Source of the DNA: Antedon bifida
Lineage: Eukaryota > Echinodermata > Crinoidea > Comatulida > Antedonidae
Assembly: GCA_963402885.1 (NCBI GenBank)
Contig: OY727094.1
Location: 14,076,501 to 14,140,500, forward strand
Reading direction: 5' to 3'
DNA length: 64,000 bases
Position numbers and translations under genes: made by a program
Shown: positions 23,508-35,498 of the stretch, in pieces
How the letters are laid out: each line of letters opens with the position of its first letter
Position numbering within the stretch: position 1 is the stretch's first letter
The notes under the pieces: generated by a model
Told to the model about the DNA's origin: nothing
The model's input: only the letters and a program-made list of their open reading frames with translations
Database searches by the model: none

Positions 23508-24549
23508 ATCCTTAATAATATTAATTCAAATTTCATTGATATTTTCAATCGGTTTTTTTTTGTTTACTTTGGTTTTTTTAATGATTTTTTGATTTTTTTT
23601 ATTGTTTTGGCAGCCCACCACAAGTTTACACTTTCTGGGGTTCGCCTCTCTTATTTAAAATTGTTTTTTACAAACACTGTTAATAGAAAAGAGAAGAGAA
23701 ATAAATGTTCTGAAATGAAATGAAAATGAAATGAACTCTAAATACGTCCTATAAAAACCTACGTCCTTACCGAACTGTATACATACGCTCTTGAAATTGC
23801 CCAGATGGCTCTCGATTACAGGAACTTTGGCGTTACAACTGGTAATTGTAAAAATGAACACAGAGCGAATGAATAGGCCTACAGTCAAACACGATGTAAT
23901 CTGTGGCCATTATAATTGCCATCATGAGAATTGTAAAATGAAAAATCAACTTTAGACTTGAATTGTCTATTGCGTGGTATCGGCCTGCCACATTCCTGTC
24001 TCATTATTTTATGATGGAGTCGTATCTTCATATTCATAAAATTCGTATCAAACATGGATTGTTTTCTTACAACAACGTCTTGCAATGGAATATTATGTAT
24101 AATATATATATTTGTTGTACACTACTCATACATCTACTGGTATTATTAGCATTTTCATCCAATCCAATCTCCCAGATATAATTCAGATGATTTTGATGTG
24201 ACGTCATAGAGAAATGATTGACATTGCCTCCTACTAAAATATTAGAGTAAAGGTTTAAGAAATATGTAAATCCTAGTATTAAAACACATTCTTATTCACA
24301 TTCCTTTAAATGAAATTAGATAATTATTTTGTCCCGATTAGACACTAAAAGTAAAGTATTGTTCCATGTACCAAGGTAGACTTTTTGGTTCTAACGTTTT
24401 TTTCAGCAAAGACCTACTGTACGGTATATAAAAACAAACACATCAGAGTCAAACTTATGTGGAGTTTAATAAGCTCAAAATACATATTCAACAAAAATTT
24501 CCAGATAAATAGAAATATTTATAAAATTCAAATTCAATATTGCACAATA

Positions 24550-25183
24550 TTAAAGCCCCCTTCCCTACAATTTGTGACGTTTTGTAAAAATAATACATAT
24601 ATATTACTTTAAAAACATTAAACCATGTCATTCCTTGTCTTAAATGTACGGTTTTATGGTAAATTATGATAAAAAGTGAGAAACAATGCACTACCTAAGT
24701 AGCTCGCGGCGATCGACCTCTCGTGGACGGTCTTAGGCCTAGCCTAGCTAGGCTTAGTTTTGTAGGCCTAGCTGGTAAACATCGGTAACGTACGAACATC
24801 GTACGCTAGCTATATACCTAGCCTGAAGTTGTATAGTTGCTGCATTAATTGTCTTTCTATTTTTGCCAGACTCCGTTGATACAAATTGGGGAAAACCCGG
24901 TATTTTCGCTGAAAAGTTAGGAGTCTTCCATTTGTTTTGGCCTCACGATCGATCGAAAAGTGGGCGAATTACAGGTGAAAAACAAAAATATCAATCCGCG
25001 CGCAATGCATTTTGGGATTTATAGCGGGCCGCTATAATTATTAGAATCGACTTATTTTTCACATTTTTAACCGTTTAAAGACGAAAAAAGTTATCGCAAT
25101 AGGACCATATAGTATTATTTTTACATTAAATATAGTTTGTGATCTTAAATTAGATCTAAAAAACGTAGGGAAGGGGGCTTTAA
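24550..25183. mobile_element. TTAA-flanked MITE-like element (TIR AGCCCCCTTCCCTAC)
   Basis: The left end TTAA-AGCCCCCTTCCCTAC (24550-24568) is mirrored by GTAGGGAAGGGGGCT-TTAA (25165-25183). TTAA target duplication suggests a piggyBac- or Kolobok-type transposase in trans. No transposase ORF is present. A diverged copy lies at 42006-42382 and a third partial copy at 45018-45237. Confidence 0.75.
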
Positions 25184-26230
25184 GCTATAAAAATAGCATA
25201 ACATAATATGTAGGCCTAATCATTAATTTATTGAAAAAAAATGAAAATACCACAAAAGAAGCTAAAGATTGCAACACATAAAATATAATCATTAATTGTC
25301 AGAAACTATTATATACACGAAAATTGACTAATTGCGGAAAATATGAATAGAAGAAGATAATTAAATTATCATTAATAGGGGCCTATATATACAGACATAT
25401 AAAATGTGCAAATTAAAAATAGAAATATTTATAAAATTCAATATAGCTCACGATATTGTGATTTAATGAAATAAAAGAAAATTGCAATATTAAGAAATCA
25501 ACAAGTTTATTTCGATATTAGATTTAGGCCTAGATATTTAATACTTTTAATGATTTCATGGTAACTATAATAGATTGGAACCTTTCTATGTTTTCATTGA
25601 TAATAAAAGGTCATAACAAAACAGTAACATTTTTATAGCTTATAATTTTAATAGACTAATTGAAAAAGAAAAACAAGGTAGGACATTACAGTGTGTTTCA
25701 ATATACTATCGATTGTAAATCAAACGATTTAATTTTCTTGTCCTTAAGTTTATAGAGACGGAATATTTTTTTTCATTCTTCATGTTTTATGTTTAAAACA
25801 TGTGATAAGCCTATCACATCTCCAATACAATCACTGTATATGTTATGCGCCTACTTTTAATGGTTTTCAGATAGACCAATTGCTGCAATTCTTCTGAGTG
25901 CTACATGATTCCTTCAAAAAGATAAGAATGAACTTACTGCCTTGCATTACCGAGGTTTTAAGCAATAACCTTGATCATTTTGTTTACCGGCTTATGCCTA
26001 ATATAAAACATCGGTGAAAGAAACATTCGATTAAAATAAAAATTTCCATGGAGAGGTCGTAGGACCGAGGCATATGACAGAACACGGACATTGTCTATTT
26101 ACAAACTACAGAAAAATATCTTTGGAGACTCTTTAGACTTGCTAAATGAGAAAGGGAAATCCTCCTTTTTAATCGGTGAGGAGCAAAGATCTTATATCTA
26201 CCTTTGGTGAGGAGCTCTGCGCGTGTGTAT
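25184..26230. other. Intergenic; conserved 5' flank of a PAN-FReD copy
   Basis: A segment at about 25695-25800 (CTATCGATTGTAAATCAAACG...CTTAAGTTTATAGAGACG) aligns with 36140-36220, which lies about 650 bp upstream of gene B's start codon. It is probably the surviving 5' flank of copy D. No gene is seen here. Confidence 0.45.
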
Positions 26231-26900
26231 TTAATAATAATAATAATATTTATTTGGAACAACACTTTTTGAACAGTGGCACACATGCGTAGATGGTGCG
26301 TCCATACCAATTACAAAATTTAATTCAAAAACAATGGAAAATAAAAACTGAAATTAAAATAAAACATATTTGAGATAATGACATAAAATTTGACTCGACG
26401 CTAATTCCAAAACTTATTTTCAAACTAAAACTACACTAATACAACTACTAATTTTGCAACATCAATGGAAAAGAAAACACTTTTTTAAAATAAAACAGTT
26501 CAAAGTTGTAATACAATTGCATTTCTTAGTTTCCAAGCACGGCTTGTGTACATTTTACAATAACTGTCAAACACAGCATAAATATCGTGAGAATTATTTT
26601 TATGAAATAACGTGCTTCCTAGGACATAAATAGGTCACCAAAAATAAAATTAACCCAAGTATCTACACAAGTATTCATTGCAATAAGATTACGTTAAAGT
26701 GTTTGCAATTCTTCAATTCTAATACAATGTAACTTAATACTACAAATAAACAGGACATTTTTAACATCTTCTTCACCTGACCCACAAACCTTACACTTAT
26801 CATTTAGATTATCAATGTTCCACTTATTTGTAAACAAATAAAGACGTGTTCAACTTCAGAGTGTTGCATAAACTGTATTAATTAAATTTTATTTTGTATT
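26231..26900 (-). mobile_element. Decayed non-LTR retrotransposon 3' fragment
   Basis: Same family as 4842-6000: the 3' UTR (..GTGGCACACATGCGTAGATGGTGCGTCC..), a TAATAATAATAAT tail near 26231, and a minus-strand CKVCGSGEEDVKN-like knuckle near 26750-26800. Frameshifted. Confidence 0.6.
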
Positions 26901-27168
26901 AATTAAAACAAAATTAATTAAAACGAAGCAGAGTCAGGTGTGAAATATGTTATAATGGAATATTATATGGAAAATTATTATGTAGAAAATTATATATTAA
27001 GATGATATTATAATGAAGAAGAAAAATATTGCATGGGCTGTCAGTATTAACACATTTTTGTTGATAACCATTTTTTGTTTGTTTTTGGCATATTCAAAGT
27101 CTGATTTTAATCATCTTAATTTGTTTGTGTTTTTGTGAGTCAAAACATCTTTAAACATGATATGAGTA

Positions 27169-30100
27169 CTAGTCACGCTTCATTTTCATTTCGGCCCAAC
27201 TCAGGGCCAGAGGATTTCTAGTGTCAGTGAAACATTCAAATGAGTTTCCATACTCTCCATTTAAATGACATGAGAAACAACTTTGATACCACCAGGCGCC
27301 TTTAAATTTCTTGGCACATTCGTCGTCATCCCTGTTATCATTATCTCTGTCACGTGTCGAAAAACATTGCCCTGGACCATGCTCTAATACATCAACTAAA
27401 AAATAATAGTAAATAAATAAATCTGAATATAGTTATAATGAAATAAATATTACATACTTTCCTAAATTTGGTTAGAAACAAAGTAACGTGTTTTCTTATA
27501 CAGTATATAAAATAAATGTTTTGAGTTGATGGTGAAAATATTTCACGAATTGAAAGAATTCTCTATTGAATTCTATTGAACTTTTCAACAAATGAAATAT
27601 TCTTTCCATTCAATATACTTAATATATAAACAAGAAATATTTTTTACAAAAAACGCCGCCCGACATTTTAAAATTAATCATTGTTCTTTTGATTAATTTA
27701 TGATTAATTATTAAAAAGATGTCCTTTAATCGCAACGATACATACAAATCACAGATAGTTCTTTAATTATTAATCACATGCCCATTTTTTCACTATTTAA
27801 TTGTATACACAGCATTTGAAAGAAGACATGTGTACCTTTACAACAATGTATTATTTGCCAACAAATATTAATCTACTAATTAAAAAATGGCATTTAAACA
27901 TGGTCAATGTTGAACTTTAATGTGCTGTAGCCTGTGTGTGTGTGACCCGGGTGTGTGACCTCAACTTGAACTGTTGTAGGCATGCAACTGAATACCCTCT
28001 AGAGACAACGTGTGTGCTTGTGTGCTTACACTATAATATAGACTCATGCTTACATTATATTTTAGATTTAACGCCTAAGACGCATGACCCCTCCAATTAT
28101 GGACCAGGCCATTCCTCATCCAATCGGTGTACACACACTGTACAGCCTAAATGGACGCCGGGGATGTCCATGACTGACTGACGGCTGCGGCTGGCTGCCA
28201 AAGTCAGCCGTAGACATCAGGAGCGAGAACTCTGAAATCCGACGGTGGTCCAAATTGGAGGAGTACACTCACTGCATCATGGAGTTATTTTGCTCGATCT
28301 CACTTTGTATTTTTTCTTTTTCTGTCTCAAAATGTCTTTTTTTGTAATTGTAATGCGTCCGTCTATGTTTCATGTTTTATCCTTGGTGACTACAAAGACA
28401 AGCCACTTTGGCTTCTGTGTGTCTTGACCATAAACTATGTAAACTGTCTGTTGATGTTGAATAAATGTTGTTATTACTTACTTAAAAGAAGTGAAAATCT
28501 GTTTATTCGCGTCAACCAATCAAAGGGCAAGAATCCAAAATCGTTCAACCGTGAGCCCTCATAGACTCTCTTTTCCCAGACGTTTTTTGAGTCCAGCAGC
28601 TGGAACCTATAAATTATAGTCGAGTTTGCAAATTCGCAAAACTGTCGGCCTTAGATACTAAAACTACCGCTATGAAACAACTTATTAATGAATATGTCCT
28701 CATGGAACATAGCTGACTAGAGCAGCGGCGCGAAAACATTAATTATTTTATTACTCTTGTGTATTAGTTCAAAAGCATGGGCCTAGTGTAGTCTAAAACT
28801 GTATTTGTGTAGAAGGCTAGGCCACTGTCCTATGTCTTCCTTCTTGGAGAAAACAGGGACTTTTAGATTTTCACGTCCGCTATGTCGACCTCTACCCTAT
28901 TACGTCATTTTTATGCGCTTGTGGTAGGCGGCTGATACGTTGACTGAGCGCTTGTTCAGTGGCATTTTTACGTTCTCTCTCCGTGTGTACCAGTGGACGT
29001 ATGACGTCATAACACTGCAAAAGTTTACCAAAAATCATGGCCGAGAATCTCGCGATGATTTTCTGAGAATGTAGTAAAGTGAATTTCAGTCAAAATATAT
29101 TTGCAAACTGTGAATTATTGATTTTTATTGGTTATTTTAAATAAAACATTTAATAATACAGGTTGTGGCCTGGGTCTTATCACTAGGACGCCAGCCTTCG
29201 TTCAGAAAATTAAGGATCTCGGATAGGCCTAAGTCCGTGTACTTTCAACGGCCCAGCGCGGTGGAATAGCACCACAGTGAGCGCTATTATAGAGGTTACA
29301 AGGTCAGAACCGAAGGTCAATACGTCATACGTTCACTACTGATACGTCAATGTATGTCCACTTAATCTAAAAGTTCTTATATCCCGAATAAGTCCCGAAT
29401 GATGTATAGACTGATACGACTATATTATTTTTCTGAACAAAAACACCAACTTGCATTTTTTTAAACCAAAAGCTGAACGTGAACCATTATTATAAATATC
29501 ACTTTCCGCTAAAGGTAGATTTCAAACGGCACGTGATGCAAGATGTATAGGCATAATATAATGATATATTCTAATTTTGACTTGTAATCAATATAATGAA
29601 AATAATCCTATACTGTCAGCAAGATTATTCAATACATTATAGATTACATTAAAATGCAGCACGGGTATAAACCTAACGTCCAGCCACTTTCATGTGATGA
29701 AACAAATAAAAAGAGATAGAAAAAACGAAACTAAGTTATACACACTATTAGGCCCACATCATCTCACGCGCAAACTAAAAATTGGAAAATCGCCATACAG
29801 CCAAAACTTTAAAAATTGCTCTTTTCTTAAGTACATAACAACACAGCAATAATAATAACATTTTTTTCTCATATTCCAGTCTACTTAACTTTTATTGAAA
29901 GTTAGTTAATAGTGCAGGCTTATTAATAATAACAATCTGCATTTACCAGTGTTGCTATTTCTTAGATTTCCAAGTTCCAAAGTGTAGTCGTCACTTTCAT
30001 TCCTGATTCTGAAGGATTCGTATACTGTATAGTATGCTTCACCAGAAACCGTTTTCATATCAATTCGAAGGTTGTACTTTCCAGATGACGTCATCTCATG

Positions 30101-33100
30101 TATATTGTCATTCCCCAACCAGAACTCACCGCAAACATTTCCAAAACCATGTTTATACTCCTCCCAATACCGATAAAAATCTATTGAATTATCTTCACGT
30201 CGTTGGAAAACCTAAAATATACAATAGTTCTTGTATCTCTGTTTAAAGAATTTGGACCACAGCACAATTGAAAGAGGTTACACTCGGTATCAATTGCGGA
30301 TCGTGTTACTAGCAACTATTAATAATTATGTAAATAATACAAATTGTAACTATGTTCAAAATCATGTTTGTCCCAACTCTGACGAAGCCCATTTGAACTA
30401 CAAAACTAATATACCTGTGAATATTGCATTGTCAGGTTTGAAATTATTGGACGAATTGAATGAATAAAATAATGGTTAAATCCAATTGACTATATACAAT
30501 TGATAAACATGTTGAATAACTTTACCGTCCATCCTCCTCCATCAGTGTCCATATCACAGTATACAAGCAATCCGTTTCTACCACTTTTGGCAATTGGGTA
30601 TACTCCACTTTTTCTTGACGTTTTCAAAATATCCTGGCAATCCTTCACCTAAATTAAATAAAAATACGGCAATAAAAGGCGGTTGATGAGACACGTAAAT
30701 TAACTCTTAATAGTATGCCTACGACAGTAAACATTTTAATTTTTCTCATTTATTTTGATTTAAAATTTTTTTTCAATATGGAAAAATAAGTATTTAATTA
30801 TTGCTCGATGGCTTGACTCCACAATACACAATTTGTTGAAAATGTCAATATCTGATAGTAATTATGTGGGAGAATTTTCCTACAACCCCCACTACTTTTG
30901 TGCAAACCGAGGTGCACATGAGTTCCTGTCATGACTATGGTTAATTGAAGTTTTTTTCTTTTAATGAGATATTCAAATCAAAGTGTAAAAAAAACATTAA
31001 CTTAAGGAGTGATAGGGACGACCGAACTAACTACGTCATGCGAATTATCAAAGCTTCTTTATTAACTACTCCCTTGGAGAAAATACGTACATTTGTTCGA
31101 AGTGAGTATACACCCTTATCTCCAGTGTTTCCGAATCTCAAACTGCCAGATAATTCACATGATTTTGATGTGACGTCATAGCGAAATGATTGACAGTGAG
31201 GATTAAGACTCAGACACAACACAGAACATAGAGTTACACTTCTTGTTCTAGTAGAAAACGCCAAGTCAGTTCCTTCAGATTTTTGCAGATCATAATGTTT
31301 CTTGAAAATTGTAGATCGAATACAGGATTTACCTATTTTAAATAATAGTTAACGTGAAAGGAATACCCACACGAGCGAAATAATAACAATAAAAAAATAA
31401 TTACAAAGAGAAACACACTGTTTTAGTATTAGATTTTTTTACGGAAATAAAATAATTATTTTGTTCCGAAAACACCATAAATGTAAAGTATTATTCCATG
31501 TACCAAGTCGGACTAACATTTTTGAGAAGTTTAGCTCTTCATAAAAACCATCTAACAAACATTTAAGAGGCAAATTTAGGTGGAAATAAAGGCTCAAAAT
31601 ATTTATTCATAAAAAGTTCAATTAAGTGAGTATGGGACATGTTTGTACCATTATGTAAGCGCTATAAATCAGAAAGCAGTATTATGGCTATCTTATGGAA
31701 GTATCTTTTTCCAAGCCATTGATTAAACTAATTTATTTATTGCAGAATTTAATCCAAAATTAAAAAAGATTCTAAGCAAAATACCAACAAATGTTTTAAT
31801 TTATGATTGTTTGCATTTGTTTTCATAGAATATTATTACATCAATAAATACAAATGTTTTATGTTATAATTATAATAAAATAAAAGGTGACAGACATCGT
31901 AGATATTAGTACTGGATAATGACAATGTTCAATTCAAATATAGGCCTGTATTTAGGTTAAAATATATTAAGTTAAAGTAGAATTATAAAATGAAACCGCA
32001 CAGAATTTTAAACGACTACGAGGGATGTACAACACGCTTTTCAAAATTTGTAGTAAATATTTTATGTCATATTTTAAGTAATATCTATTTTTATGTAAAT
32101 CAAAGTTTGATATACTGGTTTTAAGTAATACTTAATGTAGTGAATACTTCTTACCATTAATTTGTAGGCCCTAATTGTATTTCTTATGTGACCTTGATTT
32201 ACTATAATTATTGTGGATTTGCTTCCTTCAATATGGTTTTGTCCAACATAGTGCACTCATAATACCAAAGCAGAAGGAAGTAAGAGACATTTTGAGCTAA
32301 AATAACACTTTTTAAATTGTTGTACTAATATACCTAGAATAGTCTCATAATTACCTGTATAAGCCCATATAAACACATTTCACCATAAACAAAAACATTG
32401 CTTGATTACTCAAAACTATCAAGTTGTCCCATACTTCCCTTTGCCTTGGTGGGGCAGAACACTATGTATTCATCTTTCTTTAAAACAACATGCCCCCACA
32501 ATCGAGGGATGAGAAACAAAACCGGATAATTTTCAGATCCGTGGTTTCCCCCATAAAATGAAGGGAAAGTCTAGATATCATGTGTTAATCAGCGCATGGC
32601 ACCAACATTCAAATAATAATCTTTTTCCATTAAGAATAACTAGAGGGTGAGCTCGCTTCGCTCGCTCCCCCTCTAGGAAGTGTAGACGATGGTTCTCGGA
32701 TAATGTTCTTCTTGTACGTTTTCTGTCGATTACCATTATTGAAGATGCTTGACATTCGTAATAACTAAACTACTTTGTTTCACAGTGTTAGATGATTAAT
32801 AACATTTTAAAGTATAGTTTTTATTGTTTGGTAGGGCCCTTTGGGGAGGCGGAGTTCATTTGAGGGAGGTGCTTATTCGAGGGATATATGTTAAATTTTT
32901 TAGTTTTAATAATATGGTAACATTTATAATCAAATGAAATCCTCTAATAGATACGAAAAGTGGTAAAAAAGAATAACAAATGCTTGGTAAATTGTAGATA
33001 ACAGTGCGATGAATTCTACTACAAATAGTATAATTGTGTTATTATAAATGTGGATGGACGGTTATTAGATAGTTGGGTTGGGGGTGGGGATTATTATTCA

Positions 33101-35498
33101 AAGTGATGTTTTATTGGAGAGGCGTTTATTCAAATAAATACCATCCTAATACTTATTAATATATTATTTAATTTAAACATCTTTTGAAACTGCCGTGACA
33201 GAGTGGGCCCAAGAAAGAAGACATTACGGCTTGCAACATGGGCAGACATCTCGGTCCTAACGGGACACAGGAAGATAGCCTACAGTTATTCCTGCCAGCT
33301 TACTCAGAAAAAAACTCAGCTATCGGGATTTCACTCGATTTTAAACAAAATGTCTTATCATCAAATCTCCCTATGTAATTTTATAATACTATTCCCCACA
33401 ATATATTCCGATTCTTTATGGCGTATATTTAATTTGATCTTTATTAATTTGCAGTATAATTTCTATTTTTTAACTACTGTACCTTCACACACGCGCGGTA
33501 TGTTTTAAAATAAACAAAAAACTGAAATGGCTATGACTATGGTCAACTTAAGCTGCAGTCCTACTATCTGATTTTTTTTTCGTCTTCCAAAGGGACACTG
33601 TATTGGTTGATGGAAAGTGCCTATTTCCAGTCAAATCTATTATTTTAACTGCTCCCTTGTGTAGGCCTATAAAAGAGAGAAAATAGTTGAAACCAGGTTG
33701 TTGCAAGGTGTAGTTATCGTAAACCCGGAAATTACTTTGAGCGCGAAGAATTGAAATTGAGTTGAAAATCTACTGTTGAAATCATAAATTTTGTTAAAAA
33801 ACTCTTTATAATATCTTTGTAAGATAGAAATATGGAACAATAGCGTCGAACTGAACACTAATGTTATCAAATCTACGTTTCGCGGTACATCTGAGATAGA
33901 TAAGGTAGGTATCCAAGGCGGAGATTTGTACCGAAGTTTTTGCATTGTGCTCGCCTATGTCAGAATTAACCATAATTTATATATAGACTAGAGGGTGAGC
34001 TCGGTTCGCTCGCTCCTGCTCTAGGAAGTGTACACGATGGTTCTCGGAATGATAAAGACTCGGGTAAAAAGTTTTAGAAGGACATTCTGGCCTGGACGAT
34101 TTCGATCGGTTACCATTATTTAAATGCTTTTGATATTCGTAAAACTAACCTACTCACTAACCTGTTTCACAGTGTCTTAGATGATTAATAGCGTTTTAAG
34201 TATAGTTTTTATTGTAGATATGAAAAGTGGTAAAAAAGAATAACAAATGCTTGGTAAATTGTAGGCCTAGATAACAGTCCGATGAAATCTACTCAAAAAA
34301 TAGTATAATTGTGTTATAAATATAATACAATATTGTGTGTATAAATGTAGAAGGGTGTTAATTAGATGGTATTTGGATGGGAGGAAGGGGGGGGGGGGCG
34401 GGGAGAGAGGCGATAATTAAATTAATTGATGTTTTATTTGGGAGGTGTTCCGGGCGTTTATTCAAATAAATACCATCTTAATTGGTATAATTCATACATT
34501 ATTCCGCGACACAGTGAGCCGTTTTGGCCTAAGAAGGAAGACGTTTTCGACGGCTTGCAACATGGGCAGAAGTATCCCAGGGTCCTGACGGGACACAGAT
34601 AGCGCATAGTATACATAAAGTCCTGGCAGCTTACAACAACTCGACTATCGGGGTTTCATTCGATTTCAAAAGCTCTTATCATCAATTCTCTCGATGTAAT
34701 TTTATATAATTATTTTCCACGATTTACTCCTATGTTTTATGAATATATTTAATTTGATCTTTATGTACTACAGTACCTTCACACGCGCGGTCCGAAAATA
34801 AACAAAAAACCAAACGGCCAATTTAGTTGAAACAGGGAGTTGTTTTACAACTCCCTGGTTGAAAACAACCATGCAGGGAACTTGCAAGGTGATTCACACA
34901 CCGTGAACCCGGAAATTACTTACCGCGCGTAGAGTTAAAATTTACCGATTGAAATCAGAAAATTTCTTATAAACCCTTTATAATATCGTCCTAAGATAGA
35001 AATATGGAACAATATCGTAATAGTGGAAACTAATGTTATCAAATCTACGTTTCGCGGTACATCTGAGATAGATAGACGTAGGTATCCAAGGCGGAGATTA
35101 GTACCGACGTTTTTCCATTGTGCTCGCCTATGTCAGAATTAACCATAATTTATATATAGATACAAGATCTTTAGTAAATGTTAAAGTTTTAGTTGATAAG
35201 ATGGAAATATAAATTTTAAATTACCACTATTAATTAACATTTTTTTTATCAAATCGCTTAATTAGGCCTACAGATAGAGGAAAATAACGAAAAATAGCAA
35301 GATTGATTAAATTATCTTTTAGAATGAATAAAAACAGTGGTTAACGCCACAACAGAGGGGAAAAATAATGCAAGACCTAAACATCACCTGTTTTATCTGA
35401 CAATAAAAGTGTTTCGTCCTACCTGAAGTTGTGATTGGGATAATAATAATACTGTGCATTACAAAGATAGCGATTATACGAGTAAATCCGTAAACCAT
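27169..35498 (-). CDS. Secreted PAN/apple-FReD lectin-like protein, gene B (complete)
   Basis: Five exons: 35498-35423, 31332-31091, 30648-30526, 30211-29947 and 27395-27169 (stop TAG 27171-27169). All have GT/AG borders with phases 1,0,0,1, giving 310 aa. Residues 1-25 are a signal peptide. Residues 26-106 are PAN/apple-like, with Cys 29, 61, 65, 72 and 84 around CQSFRYDV. Residues 107-310 form a FReD: DCQDIL, VYCDMDTDGGGWT, FGNVCGEFWLGNDNIH, then FSTRDRDND (calcium-site-like), GAWWYQSCFSCHLNG and a C-terminal EMKMK. FReDs in ficolins and tachylectins bind acetyl groups on sugars; an extracellular recognition role is inferred, not shown. The usual S-N before LNG is C-H here, adding a cysteine. 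The start is the first ATG before the hydrophobic stretch. Intron 1 contains two tandem 1.2-1.3 kb repeats; intron 4 (2.5 kb) holds other repeats. It is the least damaged of four related copies. Confidence 0.85.
27930..28480. other. Intronic interval of unknown origin (gene B intron 4)
   Basis: Locally less AT-rich, with TG-rich stretches near 27930, an imperfect GGCTGCGGCTGGC/GTCAGCCGTAGAC arrangement near 28183-28215, and AATAAATGTTGTTATT near 28460. It resembles a retroelement 3' end, but no RT remnant is readable. The 81-codon frame at 27936 is not supported as a gene. Confidence 0.3.
29520..31430. repeat. Segmental duplicate B of the PAN-FReD block
   Basis: Aligns with 47-3490 without the Penelope-like insert. 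It contains exons 2-4 of gene B with their introns. Homology starts abruptly at TTCAAACGGCACGTG (29521), the same point at which a retroelement tail abuts copy A. Confidence 0.85.
32639..33986. repeat. Long repeat unit 1 in intron 1 of gene B
   Basis: Begins ACTAGAGGGTGAGCTCGC and ends CATAATTTATATATAG. Shares with the next unit the header, CACAGTGT.AGATGATTAAT, CGGCTTGCAACATGGGCAGA, ACGGGACACAG, and a closing ACGTTTCGCGGTACATCTG. No coding capacity is seen; probably a non-autonomous repeat or local duplication. Confidence 0.65.
33987..35159. repeat. Long repeat unit 2 (diverged tandem copy)
   Basis: Follows unit 1 directly with the same header (CTAGAGGGTGAGCTCGGTTC..) and the same 3' end. 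It differs by indels and carries a poly-G run near 34388-34400. Together with unit 1 it accounts for about 2.5 kb of intron 1. Confidence 0.65.

Larger units (their letters stand above)
19060..23745 (+). mobile_element. Apparently full-length L2/CR1-like non-LTR retrotransposon
   Basis: Two uninterrupted ORFs (ORF1 19278-20102, ORF2 20454-23507) are separated by 351 bp. A T-rich 3' UTR with AATAAATG is followed by a (GAAAT)n tail at about 23690-23745. No frameshift or stop is seen in either ORF, so this is the best candidate here for a recently active retrotransposon. The 5' limit is uncertain. It inserted within PAN-FReD pseudogene copy D. Confidence 0.85.
18691..24223 (-). pseudogene. PAN-FReD gene copy D, remnant split by an L2-like retrotransposon
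   Basis: Two short pieces survive. One is a FReD exon 4 segment (18770-18691) encoding NVCGEFWLGNDNIHEM and the following SSGKYNLRI. The other is a PAN segment (about 24223-24172) encoding CQSFLYDVTSKSSEL, in which the domain's fourth Cys is replaced by Ser. A full L2/CR1-like element lies between them. Removing it leaves about 0.8 kb, close to the spacing in gene B. Intron 1 homology to gene B continues at about 24310-24385 (..CCATGTACCAAG..). No signal exon was found. Confidence 0.7.
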
